A stretch of DNA of 38,922 nucleotides from a bacterium (GTDB lineage Bacteria > Vulcanimicrobiota > Vulcanimicrobiia > Vulcanimicrobiales > Vulcanimicrobiaceae), in NCBI GenBank assembly GCA_028869385.1, contig JAGWSR010000102.1, forward strand, positions 1 through 38,922. Reading direction: 5' to 3'. Under the pieces are notes generated by a model. That model ran no database searches, was not told where the DNA came from, and was given only the letters and a program-made list of their open reading frames with translations. The position numbers and the translations under genes are program-made. Each line of letters starts with the position of its first letter. The stretch's first letter is position 1. Below, in pieces: positions 38,255-38,922 of this stretch.

Positions 38255-38922
38255 ATGCATGCTATCTTGCTCGCCGTCTGCTGTGTCGTGTCCGGCCACG
38301 TCCATACCGCCTCGGGTTCCCCGCTCGCGGGTGCCCGCGTCGTGCTGCGCGGACCGACGAACCTGACGCTCTCGACCGACGCGCAGGGCAGCCTGGCGGC
38401 CTCGGCGAGCCCGGGCGACTATCAGGTGGACGCGGTCGCGCCCGGCTACGAAGCGGTCTCGGTGGACGTCAAGGTGGATCACGACGTCGCACTCGACATC
38501 ACGCTCGAACCGCTCGACGCGCCGACGTTGCGCACCATCGGGCACGTGACGGTGGATGGGCGGCTGGCGCCGCTGCGCGGCGTGATCCCCGCTCAAGATC
38601 TCTCGCGCGCCGACATGGCGCGCATGGGGCAGACGCAGATCACGCAGTCGCTGCTCGCCGTGCCCTCGGTGACGTTCGCTCGACCGGATGGCGGCGGCGA
38701 CGCCGCGATCGCCACGGTGGCGCTGCGCGGACCCGATCCGTCGGAGACGCTCGTCGGGCTCGACGGCCAGCTCCTCAACGATGCCAATACCGGCGACATC
38801 GATCTCTCCCGCTTCCCGGTGGCGGCGTTCAGCTCGGTGGACCTCACCGAGGGGCTCGGTCCGCAGGATAGCGAGGGGAGCAACACCATCGGCGGCGCGA
38901 TCAACCTCGTGTCGCTGCGCCC
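38255..38922 (+). CDS. TonB-dependent receptor, N-terminal part (3' end outside window)
   Basis: The frame runs open from ATG at 38255 to the window end (222 codons). It begins with a short hydrophobic MHAILLAVCCVV, then a CarboxypepD-regulatory-like domain (about 14-90: VSGHVHTASGSPLAGARVV, core SPLAGARVVL), a TLRTIGHV linker and a plug domain (about 118-220: ITQSLLAVPSVT, GLDGQLLND, SNTIGGAINLVS). It shares the domain order and the TLRTI linker with the receptor at 30229-33213, so the two are related. It is divergent from the small membrane-protein/BolA unit. The signal lacks a basic n-region, so the true start may lie elsewhere. Confidence 0.88.
   Translation, partial: MHAILLAVCCVVSGHVHTASGSPLAGARVVLRGPTNLTLSTDAQGSLAASASPGDYQVDAVAPGYEAVSVDVKVDHDVALDITLEPLDAPTLRTIGHVTVDGRLAPLRGVIPAQDLSRADMARMGQTQITQSLLAVPSVTFARPDGGGDAAIATVALRGPDPSETLVGLDGQLLNDANTGDIDLSRFPVAAFSSVDLTEGLGPQDSEGSNTIGGAINLVSLR

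Noticed and set aside
38239-38259. Inverted repeat TGCAT/ATGCA spanning the start of the second receptor
   Set aside because: Five-base arms are too short to separate from chance.

Overview
This is a very G+C-rich, gene-dense window (no gap between genes exceeds about 100 bases) from an aerobic, diderm bacterium. The evidence is an aa3-type cytochrome c oxidase with its heme A synthesis genes, two TonB-dependent receptors with carboxypeptidase-regulatory N-terminal domains, and several lipoproteins. GTG starts are common and many neighbouring genes share 4-base stop/start overlaps. The gene mix and style recall Candidatus Eremiobacterota/Vulcanimicrobiota (WPS-2), but no rRNA or marker phylogeny is available here, so this placement is only a guess. 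I found no rRNA, tRNA, CRISPR array, insertion sequence or prophage.

Layout. 1-1955 (+): end of a cytochrome oxidase operon (subunit I C-terminus, subunit III, two 69-residue membrane proteins), closed by a strong terminator. 9182-2032 (-): secreted Ser/Pro-linker protein, heme A synthase, heme O synthase, MFS exporter, CPBP protease, AidB-type acyl-CoA dehydrogenase, membrane protein; it converges on the oxidase operon. 9264-14221 (+): lipoprotein, GH130 enzyme, membrane-anchored protein, release factor 3, lipoprotein, threonine/serine dehydratase-like enzyme. 18965-14218 (-): cysteine-cluster protein, large secreted BNR-repeat protein, small secreted protein, AhpD-like protein. 19028-20733 (+): ROK kinase and short-chain dehydrogenase. 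22484-20743 (-): fatty-acid-hydroxylase-like protein and diacylglycerol-type glycosyltransferase. 22466-24779 (+): lytic transglycosylase, lipoprotein, and EgtD. 27634-24761 (-): complete four-gene osmoprotectant-type ABC importer, tail to tail with egtD. 27675-33213 (+): polyphosphate kinase, membrane protein, TonB-dependent receptor with terminator. 33281-33745 (-): EVE-domain protein. 33777-36508 (+): two tandem sphingomyelinase-like phosphodiesterases. 38189-36470 (-): small membrane protein, BolA, monothiol glutaredoxin, mercaptopyruvate-type sulfurtransferase. 38255-end (+): start of a second TonB-dependent receptor.

How the genes fit together. CtaA and CtaB make the heme A needed by the oxidase encoded beside them. 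BolA, glutaredoxin and sulfurtransferase form a compact sulfur / iron-sulfur unit. EgtD makes hercynine, a betaine, and its neighbour is an importer of the betaine/ergothioneine-type family, so the two may serve one thiol-betaine pathway (inference). The glycosyltransferase and hydroxylase probably modify membrane lipids. The most interesting leads are the EgtD-importer pair with a changed EgtD pocket residue, the loss of a conserved Mg-ligand aspartate in oxidase subunit I, the two receptors with a shared TLRTI-type linker, the paired phosphodiesterases near polyphosphate kinase, and a perfect DnaA-box sequence in the 40-base ppk/importer divergent region.
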